From Bradyrhizobium embrapense (GTDB lineage Bacteria > Pseudomonadota > Alphaproteobacteria > Rhizobiales > Xanthobacteraceae): 64,000 nt of DNA. The notes under the pieces were generated by a model, which searched no databases, was not told where the DNA came from, and worked only from the letters and a program-made list of their open reading frames with translations. The DNA is taken from the NCBI RefSeq assembly GCF_001189235.2, contig NZ_LFIP02000004.1, forward strand, positions 124,001 to 188,000, given 5' to 3'. The first letter of the stretch is position 1, and every line of letters starts with the position of its first letter. Below are positions 43,657 to 53,205 of the stretch, piece by piece. Both the position numbers and the translations under genes were made by a program.

Positions 43657-45771
43657 TCATTGCACGCGGATCACAACGGTATCCGCTGCCCCCGTGGCGT
43701 CGATCACGGTGAGCCGCGCGAAACCCGGCCCAGGTGGGTCGATCAGGCGCTGCCGACGGCCGTCGATGTCCCCGGCTGAGACACCGTTCACGAGTACCGT
43801 CAACGGCAGCACCCCGCCGGCGACCTTGACCGGCATTGCCGCAAGACGGCCGCCCTCGGACTGATCGACATCGATGCGTGAGCCGTTCAACGGAAACTGG
43901 ATGTGCGGCGCTTGGTCGTTGCCGCTGCGGACCAGTTCGCCGAGCGGCCGGAACCGACGCAACGGCGGCGGCAGTTTCGCATTGGTGGCGACCAGCACGC
44001 CGCGCGGCGGCCTCGGCAACGCCGCCGGGATTTTTCCGGTGCGCGCAAAGGCATCGAACAGGATCGGCGCCGCCGCCGTGCGCCCAACCAGGCCCGGCAC
44101 CGGTGCGCCATCGGGGCGGCCGACCCAAACGCCGATGGTGATGCGGCCGTCGAAGCCGACCGACCAGGCATCGCGATAGCCATAGCTGGTGCCGGTCTTG
44201 AACGCGATCCGGTTGTGCACGCCGTTCTCCGGCGGCGGAGTGCCGAGCAAGACATTGCCGACCTGCCAGGCGGCAGCCTGATCCATCAGCCGCATCGTGT
44301 CGCGGCTGTCATTGTCCTGCATGATCTCGCGCAGCGGCTTGGTCGCGCCGAGGCGCGCCAAACCGGAATAGAGCTGGGCAAGATCCTGCAGCGTGACGCC
44401 GACGCCGCCGAGGCCCATTGCGAGTCCCGGCGCCTCGTCCTTCGGCAGCACCAGGCTGGTGCCGGCCTGCTTCAGCCGCGACGACAGCCGGCTCGCGCCG
44501 ACCCGGTCCAGCAGCGCGATCGCCGGCACGTTCAGCGACAATTGCAGCGCCTTGCGGATCGGCACCGTGCCCTGGAACGTCATGTCGAAGTTTTCCGGCG
44601 CATAGGAGCCGAACCGGATCGGCCGATCCTCGATCAAACTGTCGGGATGAACAAAGCCGTCTTCGAAGGCGAGGCCGTAGATGAACGGCTTCAAGGTCGA
44701 GCCCGGCGAGCGCACCGCGCGCGTCATGTCGACCTGCCCGGCCCGCCGATCGTCGAAATAATCCGCCGAGCCGACGCGTGCGAGCACGTCGCTCGTCTCG
44801 TTGTCGACCACCACGATCGCGACCGAGACGTCGGGCCCCTGCGCGATGGCGCGGTCGCGCGCCAGCGCCTCCAGGTTCTGTTGCAGCGAGGCATCGAGCG
44901 TCAGCTTGATGACAGGCGCGTCCTTCATCGTCGCGATTGCCTGATCGGACGAATGCGGCGCCAGGATCGGGATCTGCTTTCGCAGCTTCGGCACCGCCGC
45001 AGCCCTCGCCTGCGCGGCATCGTCCTTCGACACCACGCCCTCCTCGACCATGCGGTCGAGCACGCGGTCGCGCGCGGCATGGGCGGCTTCCGGATAACGA
45101 TCGAGCCGCCGGCGTTCCGGCGATTGCGGCAGCGCCACCAGCAGTGCGGCTTCCGCGAGCGAGAGCCGCTTCGGCTCCTTGCCGAAATAGGCGATCGAGG
45201 CGGCGCGCACGCCTTCGAGGTTGCCGCCGAACGGGGCCAGTGCGAGATAGAGATCGAGGATCTGGTCCTTGGAGAACTGCCGCTCCAGTTCAACAGCGCG
45301 CACCATCTGCCGTAGCTTTGCATACACCGAGCGCTGGTGCCGCGGCTCGATCAGCCGCGCCAACTGCATCGTGATCGTAGAGCCGCCGGAGACGATGTGC
45401 CCGCTTGTGAGCAGTTGGAAGCCGGCGCGCGACAGCGCCAGCGGATCGATGCCGTGGTGCTCGTAGAAGCGCTTGTCCTCATAGGCGAACAGCAGCTTCA
45501 GGTAGCCAGGGTCGACCGATGTCTTGGCGTCAACCGGCAGTCGCCAGCGCCCATCCGCCATCGCATAGGCACGCAACAGCTTTCCGTTGCGGTCGATGAC
45601 CGTGGTCGAGACCTGCTGCGCGCTATCGAGCGGCAGCGGCCCGAGGGACACGACCCATCCAGCGAACGCGGCGGCTGCGACCAGCGTCGCGGCCGTGCAG
45701 ATTGTCAAGACCGTCCTGATCCGCCGCCAGCGCGATGGTCGTCCCGGTGCTGTCCTCAACGTTGCACTCAT
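43657..45771 (-). CDS. pbpC: Penicillin-binding protein 1C
   Basis: 704 residues with an N-terminal membrane anchor (about 20-42). GT51 transglycosylase: E98 in YEDKRFYEHHGID and GGSTITMQLAR (129-139). Transpeptidase: S358-TLK361, SLN (412-414) and KTGTS (525-529). A C-terminal BiPBP-type domain (about 620-704) is characteristic of PBP1C. It polymerises and cross-links peptidoglycan in the periplasm. Coupled to the alpha-2-macroglobulin gene by a 4-base overlap, the classic yfhM-pbpC pair, in which the macroglobulin is thought to protect the envelope from proteases while PBP1C repairs the wall. Confidence 0.95.
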   Translation of the reverse strand: MSATLRTAPGRPSRWRRIRTVLTICTAATLVAAAAFAGWVVSLGPLPLDSAQQVSTTVIDRNGKLLRAYAMADGRWRLPVDAKTSVDPGYLKLLFAYEDKRFYEHHGIDPLALSRAGFQLLTSGHIVSGGSTITMQLARLIEPRHQRSVYAKLRQMVRAVELERQFSKDQILDLYLALAPFGGNLEGVRAASIAYFGKEPKRLSLAEAALLVALPQSPERRRLDRYPEAAHAARDRVLDRMVEEGVVSKDDAAQARAAAVPKLRKQIPILAPHSSDQAIATMKDAPVIKLTLDASLQQNLEALARDRAIAQGPDVSVAIVVVDNETSDVLARVGSADYFDDRRAGQVDMTRAVRSPGSTLKPFIYGLAFEDGFVHPDSLIEDRPIRFGSYAPENFDMTFQGTVPIRKALQLSLNVPAIALLDRVGASRLSSRLKQAGTSLVLPKDEAPGLAMGLGGVGVTLQDLAQLYSGLARLGATKPLREIMQDNDSRDTMRLMDQAAAWQVGNVLLGTPPPENGVHNRIAFKTGTSYGYRDAWSVGFDGRITIGVWVGRPDGAPVPGLVGRTAAAPILFDAFARTGKIPAALPRPPRGVLVATNAKLPPPLRRFRPLGELVRSGNDQAPHIQFPLNGSRIDVDQSEGGRLAAMPVKVAGGVLPLTVLVNGVSAGDIDGRRQRLIDPPGPGFARLTVIDATGAADTVVIRVQ

Positions 45772-48700
45772 TTCGCCGGCTTCACCTCGACAGCACCGGT
45801 ACCGCTGCGGCCGTAGCGCGAGGGGTTGTACATGTCCTCGACATAGGCCTGCGGCAGCACGTATTTGCCCGGCGACACCGCGCGCACGACATAGGCGACG
45901 GTGAACACCGACTTGTCATTGGCGCCCCGGTCGATCGCCGCGGTGAAGCGGTCATCGCGGAACTCGGCGTTTTTCGGCTCGACACCATCCTCGATCCACT
46001 CGAGCGTGCCGGAATCGCCTGACGACACCAGGTGGGGGTTGTCGATCTCGAGCCCGGCCGGCAGATAGTCGGCCACCATGATGTGACCGAACTCCGGTTT
46101 GGCTTCCGTCACCTTCAGGACAACCGCGAAGCGGTCGTTCTGTTTCGCCTTGGTGACATCGGCCGGCTTGCCATCGAGCGTGAAGTAGCTGCGCTCGATC
46201 TTGAAGCTGTTGGAGGCAGCGGGTTCCGGCGTCGCCGGCGAGCCCGACACCGAGATCACCGCCTGCACCGGCGCATCGCCGGTATTGGTGATCTTCAGCG
46301 GCTGCCCCGTCATCTCGTCGGCCTTGTAGCTGCGATAGACCGCGGTCTTGACCGACTGGCCGTTGATGTCGAGCGCCATCGTCTCGCTGGCGAGCGCGCG
46401 CGCCGCCAGCACCATCCACGCATTCTCCTGCGTCGAGGTGTAGGGCGACAGCCCGCGCGCCGCTTCGACCCGCAGCACGGCCTGCGTCAGCGTCGTGCGC
46501 GGCGCATTGCCCTCGCCTGCGAGCGAGACCAGCGCCGCCGCATCACGCAGCGCCGAGCCGTAATCGACCCGGCCGAACTCGAGCACCGGTTTCGGGTTCA
46601 GCGCGTCGAGCGCGGCACCATAGACCCGCTCCGCCCTCGCTCTGTCGCCGACCAGCGCCAGCGCCGCGGCGAGCTGCGCCTTGGAGATCGGCGTCGCCAG
46701 ATTGTTCAGCTTGGTATCGGCGAGATAGCGCAGATCGCCGATCGGCGCGGCGCCGTTGCGTGCGAGCACGTAGAGGCCGTAGGCCAGATCGCGGCCGCCG
46801 TCCTTCTCCGGCTCGTTGGCATTGACCACCGAGTTCCTGACGCGATCGAGCGCGCTCTTGAACAGCACGTCCGGCACCGCGAAGCCCTTTTCACGGGCCC
46901 GGGTCAGGAAGTCAGTGACGTAGGCATCGAGCCAGGCGTCGTCGCCGCCCGCCGACCACAGGCCGAACGAACCATTGGAGCCTTGCCGCGCGAGGAGCCG
47001 TTCAATCGCGTCGCGGATGCGCTGGTCGACCGCAGTGTCCATCGCGAGATGGGCGCCGGCGGCGAGATCGTTGACATAGAGCAGCGGCAGCGCGCGGCTC
47101 GTGATCTGCTCGGAGCAGCCGTAGGGATAGCGGTCGAGTGCCTTCAGGATGCTGGCGGCATCGAGCGCGGTCGACAGGCTCGCCGAGATCGAGACGCTGC
47201 CGGTGCCCGGCACCAGATCGGAGAACATGTCCGAGGTCAGCGTCAGGCTCTCGCCCTTCGCCAGGGTGCGGATCGAGCGGCGCGCCAGCACTTGGGTCGC
47301 CGGCTTGACGTCGAGCGTGTAATGCCGCGCCAGCGTCATGCCGTTCGGCCCCGAAATGTCGACGTCGAATTCGGCGCGACCCGCGCCGCCGGCCTCGAGG
47401 CCAAGCGACAGCGACGTGCGCTGCTTGGCGGCAAGCTTTGTGGTCGTGGTCGGATTGCCCGAAGCCTTGATCGGGCCGCTCGCCTTCACGCTGACGACGT
47501 AATCGCCGGCGGCGCCTTCGACATTGTCGATCTCCATGCTGATGGTGCCCTTGTCACCGGTCAGCAGGAAACGCGGCAATGTTGCCGTTAACACCACGGG
47601 ATCGCGCACGATCACGTCAACATTGGCGCGGCCGAGCTTGGTGGCGCTCCACGCCACCGCCATCACCCGCGCTGTGCCGGCGAATTCGGGGATGTCGAAA
47701 CTCACCTCGGCGGTGCCGTCAGGGCCGACCGTGACGATACCGGAATACAGGGCCAGCGGCTTCTGCGTGGGCGGCGAGCCCTGCAGCTCGGCGCCGGCGG
47801 CGTCACCGCCGCTGCGGATCTGGCCGCGCGTGCCCTGCATGCCGTCGATCAGCTGGCCGTAGAGGTCGCGGATCTCGGCGGTCAGACGGCGCTGGCCGAG
47901 ATAATAGTCATCCGGCGCCGGCGGCTTATAGTTGGTCAAATTGAGGATGCCGACATCGACCGCGGCCAGCACCACCTTGGCGTCCTCGCCGGGGTTGAGC
48001 CCGCCGAGCTTGACCGGGATCTTCAGCGCCGCGCCGGGCCGCACCAAGGCGGGCGGCGACAGCTCGACGGCCAGCGTGCGCGTCTTCTTGTCGATGCCGA
48101 ACCATTTCAGCCCGATCGCGCGGCCCGGCATGCGCCCGGCGGCGGCATCGAGCGGACGGCGCAGCGTGGTCATCACGTAGGCTCCGGTGCCCCAGTCCTT
48201 GCCCACCGGGAGCTTGACCTGCTGGGTGCCCTCCTTGACGTCGACGCTTTGGGTCGTCAGCAGGCGGTCGCCGAGCACATAGACGGTCAGCTTGCCCGCG
48301 GTGCGCGCATTGACCGACACCGTCATGGTATCGCCGGATTGGTATTCCGGCTTGTCGATCGAGGTTTCGAGCAGATCGGGCGTGTCGGCGCTGCCGTCGG
48401 AATACCAGCCGACATCGAACTGCACCGAGGTCACCGGACCGTCGGCATCGGTCGATTTCACATCGAGCCGGTAGCGGCCGGGCTGCGGCTGGAAGGTCAG
48501 TCGCATCGCCTTGTCGGCCGCGAGATTGACGTCGCCGTCGGCGACGCGGCGGGTCGACTTGACCGGCTCATACTGCCAGGACGAATTTTGGCGATACCAT
48601 TGATAACGCGACTCCAGTTTCAACAGCTCGTAGCGCAGCCCGTTGCGCGACAGCTGCTTGCCGTCGCGGGCGACGAACACGACGTCGAACTCGGCCTTGT

Positions 48701-50987
48701 CGCCCTCGGCTACGCTCTTGTCGCCGAACAGCGGCTTGACGCCGATCAGCGAGGCGCCAGGGGCCACCGGCAGCACGATCTTGCGCTCGACCGAACGGCC
48801 GCCGGTCTCCGCCATGCGGATGAAGATCTGGGCTTCCTGCGGCCGGGTCGAGGCCGGGACCTTGTCGAGCTTCACCGGGAAGGTCGCCGCGCCATTGGCG
48901 TCGGCCTCCGGCAGGTCCTCGATCGCTGTCCGCTCGTTGCTCGCGGTCTGCTCGTCGTCGACGCCGAACTGGTAGCCGGCGTAGCCGGGCCGGCCGCCCG
49001 CCGCGGGCGCGACCAGCATGTCGCCCTCCAGCTGCAGGCCCGAGGCTGGTGCGCCATAAAGGAAATGGCCGGAAACCTGAAGTTCCACTGGAACTTCAGC
49101 TTTGATCACCTTCTCGTTGCTAGTCAGGTCGAATTCAATCCGCTCGGGGATGTAATCCTCGACCATGAAGGTGGTCTCGCCAACCGACGAGCCCTTGGGG
49201 TCGGTGAAGACACGCGCGCGCCAGGTGCCGGTCGGCACCGCGGAGTTCAGCGCCACCGCAAGCATCCGGCCGCCGGCGCCCTGGTCGGGCAGCACGGCGC
49301 GGCGGAATTCGACGCCGTCGGGCCGCTCGATCACCATGGTGAGCGGCGTCCCGGTCAGGGCGTTGCCCTGTCCGTCGCGCAGCAGCGCGGTCAAATAGAC
49401 GGTCTCGTTGGAGCGGTAGACGCCGCGCTCGGCATACACAAAAGCGTCCGCGCCGGCCGGGATCGCGCGCCCCGCGACGCCGCGGTCGGTGAGGTCGAAG
49501 GCGTTGGTCTTCAGGCTCAGGAAGGCATAGTCCGCCTTCTCGCCCGTCACCGTCAGCAGTGCCGGCGACAGTCCGCCCTCGCCGCGCGCCAGCCCCTGCT
49601 CGAACAGCACATGGCCGGCGGCATCGGTCTTGCGGGTGGCCAGGATCTCGTTGTTGCGGGCGACCAGCTTCACTTCGGCATTGGCGACCGCTTCGGTCGA
49701 GGCGAGCGAATTGACGAAGACGTGGATACCGTCATTGCCCGAGAATGCCGAGAGGCCCATGTCGGAGACGATGAACCATTGCGTCGCCAGCGTGCCGTCG
49801 TCATCGCTGCCCGGCCCCTTGGCCGCGGCTGTCATCACATAGACACCCGGCTGCAGGTCGCCGAGCGCCTGGTCGACCGGAAATGCGGTGACGACGTCCT
49901 GGTTCAGCGTGGTGGCGGTGGCGAGCTCGCCGGACCACACCTTGACGCCGCGCTGATCGCCGAGATCGGAGAGCTGATATCGGCTCAGCGTACTCTGAAA
50001 GTCGCTGTCGATCACGGTGTTGATCAGGTTGCGGTCGCCGATCCGGAATACGTTGACCGTGACCGCCGGCGTGTTGACGCTGACCACCGGGATACCGCGC
50101 TGGCCGGTCCGCGGCAGCACATAAGCGCGCCCGGTGAACCGCACGAACGGCTTGCGGTCGCGGACATAGATGTTGAACTCGGCGGACTTCGGCAGGGTCT
50201 CCTTGACGGTCGACGGCAGGCCGGCGCGCAGATTGATGTTGTAGCGCTCGCCGTGCTTCAGCCCGTCGACGCAGAGCTGCTGGCCTTCCGCCGACAAGGC
50301 CGGCTTGTCGGTGCCGGCCAGTGCGAGATACGGCGCAAAGTCGACCCGCTTGGCGAGCTCCTCGGAGAACTGGAAGCAAGCCCGCGGCGAGGCCGCGTCG
50401 GAATCGACGGTATAATCGAGCAGCCGGAAGCCGTGCTCGTCGCGCATCTTCTCATACTGGCCCCGCACATCGGCGACCTCGCGCTGGTCGAGCGACAGCC
50501 GCAGCGCGTCGAGCGCCGGACGCCACAGCTTGCGCTCCGCGAGTGCCTTGCCGAGCACGGCCAACGAGTCGGCCTCCTCGCCCGCATTGCCCGCGCGCTG
50601 ATAGGCGATGTAGGCGGCGGTGGAGGCGCGTTCCATCAGGAAGGTCTGTTCGCTGGAGCTGGCGGAGCGGATCTGGAACACGGTTTTGGCAAGCCGCAGC
50701 CAGTTGGCGCCGTCCTCGGGCGCGGTTGCCGCGATCTGGCCGAGGATCGTGAGCCCGCCGCGGAAATCATTGCGCCTGAAGGCGGCCTCCGCGTCGGTGC
50801 GCAAGGTCGCAGCCGACTTGTTGACGGCGCCCGCCTCGCTCTTGATCTGGGTCTCCAGCTTGATCGCGGAATCGGCGAGATCGTCGCGCCTGAAGGCCTT
50901 GTCCGCGGCTTGGGCGCTCATTTGGGCGCTCACCAGGCCGAGCGCCAGCGTGGCGCAAAATGCGGCCGCACGAACCAATCCGATCAT
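45768..50987 (-). CDS. Bacterial alpha-2-macroglobulin (YfhM/MagD family)
   Basis: 1739 residues with a signal peptide ending SAQA-ADKAF; ATG at 50987 preceded by AGGAG. An N-terminal helical extension (about 30-230), MG domains, bait region, and a thioester domain with PYGCSEQ (Cys1291) match bacterial alpha-2-macroglobulins, which trap attacking proteases by cleavage-induced covalent linkage. A C-terminal receptor-binding-like domain ends the protein. Unlike Escherichia coli YfhM it has no lipobox, so it is probably soluble in the periplasm. The thioester is intact, so it should be active. Confidence 0.94.
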   Translation of the reverse strand: MIGLVRAAAFCATLALGLVSAQMSAQAADKAFRRDDLADSAIKLETQIKSEAGAVNKSAATLRTDAEAAFRRNDFRGGLTILGQIAATAPEDGANWLRLAKTVFQIRSASSSEQTFLMERASTAAYIAYQRAGNAGEEADSLAVLGKALAERKLWRPALDALRLSLDQREVADVRGQYEKMRDEHGFRLLDYTVDSDAASPRACFQFSEELAKRVDFAPYLALAGTDKPALSAEGQQLCVDGLKHGERYNINLRAGLPSTVKETLPKSAEFNIYVRDRKPFVRFTGRAYVLPRTGQRGIPVVSVNTPAVTVNVFRIGDRNLINTVIDSDFQSTLSRYQLSDLGDQRGVKVWSGELATATTLNQDVVTAFPVDQALGDLQPGVYVMTAAAKGPGSDDDGTLATQWFIVSDMGLSAFSGNDGIHVFVNSLASTEAVANAEVKLVARNNEILATRKTDAAGHVLFEQGLARGEGGLSPALLTVTGEKADYAFLSLKTNAFDLTDRGVAGRAIPAGADAFVYAERGVYRSNETVYLTALLRDGQGNALTGTPLTMVIERPDGVEFRRAVLPDQGAGGRMLAVALNSAVPTGTWRARVFTDPKGSSVGETTFMVEDYIPERIEFDLTSNEKVIKAEVPVELQVSGHFLYGAPASGLQLEGDMLVAPAAGGRPGYAGYQFGVDDEQTASNERTAIEDLPEADANGAATFPVKLDKVPASTRPQEAQIFIRMAETGGRSVERKIVLPVAPGASLIGVKPLFGDKSVAEGDKAEFDVVFVARDGKQLSRNGLRYELLKLESRYQWYRQNSSWQYEPVKSTRRVADGDVNLAADKAMRLTFQPQPGRYRLDVKSTDADGPVTSVQFDVGWYSDGSADTPDLLETSIDKPEYQSGDTMTVSVNARTAGKLTVYVLGDRLLTTQSVDVKEGTQQVKLPVGKDWGTGAYVMTTLRRPLDAAAGRMPGRAIGLKWFGIDKKTRTLAVELSPPALVRPGAALKIPVKLGGLNPGEDAKVVLAAVDVGILNLTNYKPPAPDDYYLGQRRLTAEIRDLYGQLIDGMQGTRGQIRSGGDAAGAELQGSPPTQKPLALYSGIVTVGPDGTAEVSFDIPEFAGTARVMAVAWSATKLGRANVDVIVRDPVVLTATLPRFLLTGDKGTISMEIDNVEGAAGDYVVSVKASGPIKASGNPTTTTKLAAKQRTSLSLGLEAGGAGRAEFDVDISGPNGMTLARHYTLDVKPATQVLARRSIRTLAKGESLTLTSDMFSDLVPGTGSVSISASLSTALDAASILKALDRYPYGCSEQITSRALPLLYVNDLAAGAHLAMDTAVDQRIRDAIERLLARQGSNGSFGLWSAGGDDAWLDAYVTDFLTRAREKGFAVPDVLFKSALDRVRNSVVNANEPEKDGGRDLAYGLYVLARNGAAPIGDLRYLADTKLNNLATPISKAQLAAALALVGDRARAERVYGAALDALNPKPVLEFGRVDYGSALRDAAALVSLAGEGNAPRTTLTQAVLRVEAARGLSPYTSTQENAWMVLAARALASETMALDINGQSVKTAVYRSYKADEMTGQPLKITNTGDAPVQAVISVSGSPATPEPAASNSFKIERSYFTLDGKPADVTKAKQNDRFAVVLKVTEAKPEFGHIMVADYLPAGLEIDNPHLVSSGDSGTLEWIEDGVEPKNAEFRDDRFTAAIDRGANDKSVFTVAYVVRAVSPGKYVLPQAYVEDMYNPSRYGRSGTGAVEVKPAK

Positions 50988-51277
50988 GATGGAGCTCCTG
51001 AACGCCCCGCGGTCGATCGCCGCGTTGGAATTAAAAAATGCGCGAAAGGTGACGGAGTGAAGGCGCCGACATGAACGGACGAAAACGTCGCAGATGGCAT
51101 TGCCGACATTCCTTCGACCGGCCCCGGCGGCGGCACCATCTGCCGGCTCGGTGGGCTGGTCTGGCCAACGCAGGGCGGGACCCCTGCTCGCCTTTGTCGT
51201 CCGACCACAAAAATCGGTTCGGACGGACTTGGCGGAAAGGCGGATTTTTCATATTGCGGATGCTACAAGGCGGCCAC

Positions 51278-51354
51278 GGTCCCGTAGCTCAACTGGATAG
51301 AGTAGCGGATTTCTACTCCGCGGGTTGCAGGTTCGAATCCTGCCGGGATCGCCA
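51278..51354 (+). tRNA. tRNA-Arg (TCT)
   Basis: Acceptor GGTCCCG pairs with CGGGATC (one G-U), D arm GTAGCTCAACTGGATAGAG, anticodon stem GCGGA/TCCGC around TTTCTAC (anticodon TCT), T arm GGTTCGAATCC, discriminator G and encoded CCA. Length 77 bases. No integrase gene or repeat of its 3' end was found downstream. Confidence 0.97.
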
Positions 51355-51455
51355 CGCCACTCCCCTTCGATGAAGCCATTTTCCGCAAGCCGCGAAGCCG
51401 GCCGGAAACAAAGCCGGGTTAGTGTCCCCTCATTGCACCAAAAGGGGATTCGGTC

Positions 51456-51539
51456 ATGTGGGATTTCATCAACGAATTGTATCGGGATTTCTGCCTGGCT
51501 CGCCTGCAGGAGATGCGGAAGCTGGAGCATCATCTCTGA
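51456..51539 (+). CDS. Putative 27-aa protein
   Basis: A short frame reads MWDFINELYRDFCLARLQEM and ends RKLEHHL. GGGG lies about 9 bases upstream. Short peptides of this Y-R-D/A-R-L pattern recur in rhizobial genomes, in my recollection, but no function is known. It sits just downstream of tRNA-Arg and 13 bases before another small gene. Confidence 0.35.
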   Translation: MWDFINELYRDFCLARLQEMRKLEHHL

Positions 51540-51552
51540 CCGGGCGCGGAGC

Positions 51553-51699
51553 ATGGACAACGACAGGCCCTTGGCCGGAGCCGTCCTGACAGCGGCGGTG
51601 ATCGCCGCAGTGGTCTGGGTGACGATCGGACCTCCGCCGGGGGCGCAAGAAGGTCAGCAGCCAACACCAGACCGTCGCGAGACGCTGACACCCGTATGA
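51553..51699 (+). CDS. Small single-span membrane protein (48 aa)
   Basis: ATG at 51553 with CGGAG close upstream. MDNDRPLAGAVLTAAVIAAV begins one membrane span (about residues 9-25), followed by a hydrophilic Pro/Gln/Thr tail. No family recognised. Possibly co-transcribed with the preceding 27-aa frame. Confidence 0.4.
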   Translation: MDNDRPLAGAVLTAAVIAAVVWVTIGPPPGAQEGQQPTPDRRETLTPV

Positions 51700-51913
51700 A
51701 TACGGGTTACTCGAACCTTGGCGCCGGTCCCGCAGACAGAACATGACTGGGATTGCGGGCCCAGATTGAAACAGGTCGCCGCCGGGACAATCCATTTCGA
51801 GCCCGGTGGCATAATTTCGTTGGCCACCCCAATTCTAAGAATCCCTTAACCACCAGCGAAGGCCGTACGCGAAAGCGTGGACCGATTGCACTTGCTTCGC
51901 GTTGTACTGCGCC

Positions 51914-52369
51914 ATGCGTACAGCGGGTCATTGGTTCATCGTTGCGGTGTGTGGCGCGGCCGTTCTCGCCACGCCCATCGCAACCGCCGAGGCACAACTG
52001 GTGCAGGCCGGAACGCTCGCGTGTCGTGGCGGCCCCGATACCGGATTCATCCTGGGCCCGGTGACCAATCTCGATTGCGTGCTGCATGCCGACGGCGCAC
52101 CGGACAGTCGCTACGTCGCAGCGATTCCCAACCTCGGCATTTTCATCGGCGAGGAGGAGGTCGCGCTGACCTGGAAGGTGATGGCGCCGGTGCCGTGGCT
52201 CGGGCTCGACCAGCTCGCCGGCAGTTACACCCACGAAAGCGGCACGGCCGACAATGTCCTCGCCGGCGGCATGAATACCCCGATCACGCTGCATCCGCTG
52301 AACGAGGATGCTTTCCCGATTCCGCGGGTCAAGATCGAGAGCCTGGAAATTCGGTCGATGGATCGCTGA
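51914..52369 (+). CDS. DUF992 secreted protein
   Basis: 151 residues from ATG at 51914 with a signal peptide ending ATAEA-QLVQAG. DUF992 pattern: VQAGTLACRGGPDTGFILG, then LDCVL and GPVTNLDC, later ALTWKVMAPV and LAGSYTHESGTADN, in place of the more usual GxY-GVSAEATVG. Two conserved Cys lie early in the mature protein. A periplasmic or surface protein of unknown role, common in Bradyrhizobiaceae. Alone between tRNA-Arg and a structured intergenic region. Confidence 0.8.
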   Translation: MRTAGHWFIVAVCGAAVLATPIATAEAQLVQAGTLACRGGPDTGFILGPVTNLDCVLHADGAPDSRYVAAIPNLGIFIGEEEVALTWKVMAPVPWLGLDQLAGSYTHESGTADNVLAGGMNTPITLHPLNEDAFPIPRVKIESLEIRSMDR

Positions 52370-52402
52370 TCGACACCGCACGCCGGCTGCCAAAACGCAC
52401 AA

Positions 52403-52433
52403 CGCCGCCCGCTTGAAATATACGCGGACGGCG
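52403..52433 (+). terminator. Possible terminator after DUF992 gene
   Basis: CGCCGCCCGC pairs with GCGGACGGCG (one mismatch in 10) around an 11-base loop, about 35 bases after the DUF992 stop. A weak pyrimidine stretch CTGCTTCT follows. Confidence 0.4.
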
Positions 52434-52529
52434 CTGCTTCTAGCCCCAGGAAGGTGATGCAAAATCCTGACGCTCCAAGTCTGCACGTTGTGTGCCAACG
52501 ATCATGGCCCATATGGGCTATTTGCCTGC

Positions 52530-52634
52530 AGAGAAACGAAGGTAGGCTAAGCACCGAGGCACTGGTGACGGTGCCTCACGACCAAAGTGTCAACTTGGCC
52601 TCAGCGTGGCCCACGCGCTGAGGTCATTCTTTTA
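52530..52634 (+). ncRNA. Candidate small RNA with tandem hairpins and T-rich end
   Basis: GAGGCAC/GTGCCTC (52556-52577, perfect 7 bp, 8-base loop) is followed by CCTCAGCG/CGCTGAGG (52599-52623, perfect 8 bp, 9-base loop), then TCATTCTTTT. The second stem plus T-rich tail has the shape of a factor-independent terminator with no gene just before it, so a short transcript may end here. The 5' end is not defined and no known RNA family was recognised. Confidence 0.3.
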
Positions 52635-52885
52635 GATGTTCACGGTCTGCTCTGAAATCGCGTCTTGTTCTTTATCACTCAGCGCACGCAACGCTTCCGT
52701 AGTTCTCCGTGCGTGAACAAAGTTCCGACGGGGATTGAGATGCCGAACGGATTCTGTTCGTCACGTTGCAGGTTCCGATTCTCGCAGCGATCGTCGGTGG
52801 CGAGCTTCGTGATTTCTTAATCTGGAACTGGTTCCTCAAAGCGATCGCCAGCGCTTTCATTGTTCGTCGGTATTGTGGGATCGCT

Positions 52886-53182
52886 ATGGAAGATTCCGTC
52901 CAGATCCGTTGCACACGCTGCAAGAACGTCTTTCGTGATCGCGCCAAGCGGCTGCAGAACGGTTACTCGCGCCAGTGCCCGAGCTGCGAGATCGTCCTCT
53001 TCTTCGACGAGGACTCGCATGACTCAAACATCAAGCGCGCGATGCGAACCGCGCGGCGCGTAAGGAACGAACTGCGTGACAGCGAAGGCGTGATCACGAG
53101 AAGGGCCGCGGGCGCTCCCCGGCAGTACGGCGGCCGCTCGGCTTCGAACGCGCGGGGCAATGAAGAAGCGGACGACGATTGA
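52886..53182 (+). CDS. Small zinc-ribbon-like protein (98 aa)
   Basis: Starts MEDSVQIRCTRCKNVFRDRA from ATG at 52886 with GGGA upstream; a longer frame to 52766 has no start support. C-x2-C (CTRC) and C-x2-C (CPSC) about 20 residues apart form a plausible zinc ribbon, then an acidic stretch VLFFDEDSHD and a basic helical tail (KRAMRTARRVRNEL) resembling a nucleic-acid-binding or transcription-coupled protein. Family unknown. Surrounding DNA is less GC-rich than the window average, hinting at acquisition. Confidence 0.65.
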   Translation: MEDSVQIRCTRCKNVFRDRAKRLQNGYSRQCPSCEIVLFFDEDSHDSNIKRAMRTARRVRNELRDSEGVITRRAAGAPRQYGGRSASNARGNEEADDD

Positions 53183-53205
53183 GTTTGGCGTCGCCGGCCG
53201 CTCGA

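Larger units (their letters stand above)
52370..52885. other. Long structured intergenic region
   Basis: More than 500 bases without a supported gene, with lower GC in its right half (about 52620-52880). It contains an imperfect terminator-like stem at 52403-52433 after DUF992, a 12-bp perfect palindrome GCCCATATGGGC at 52507-52518, and two hairpins at 52556-52577 and 52599-52623 (see ncRNA entry). GGAACTGGTTCC, another short dyad, lies near 52822. Confidence 0.5.

Noticed and set aside
48249..51074. 941-codon plus-strand frame opposite the alpha-2-macroglobulin gene
   Set aside because: Arg/Gly/His-rich antisense shadow caused by high third-position GC; the reverse strand encodes a full signal peptide, thioester motif and conserved family.
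51278..51354. tRNA-Arg as integration site of an island
   Set aside because: No integrase, no duplicated tRNA 3' end and no mobility genes in the following 12 kb.
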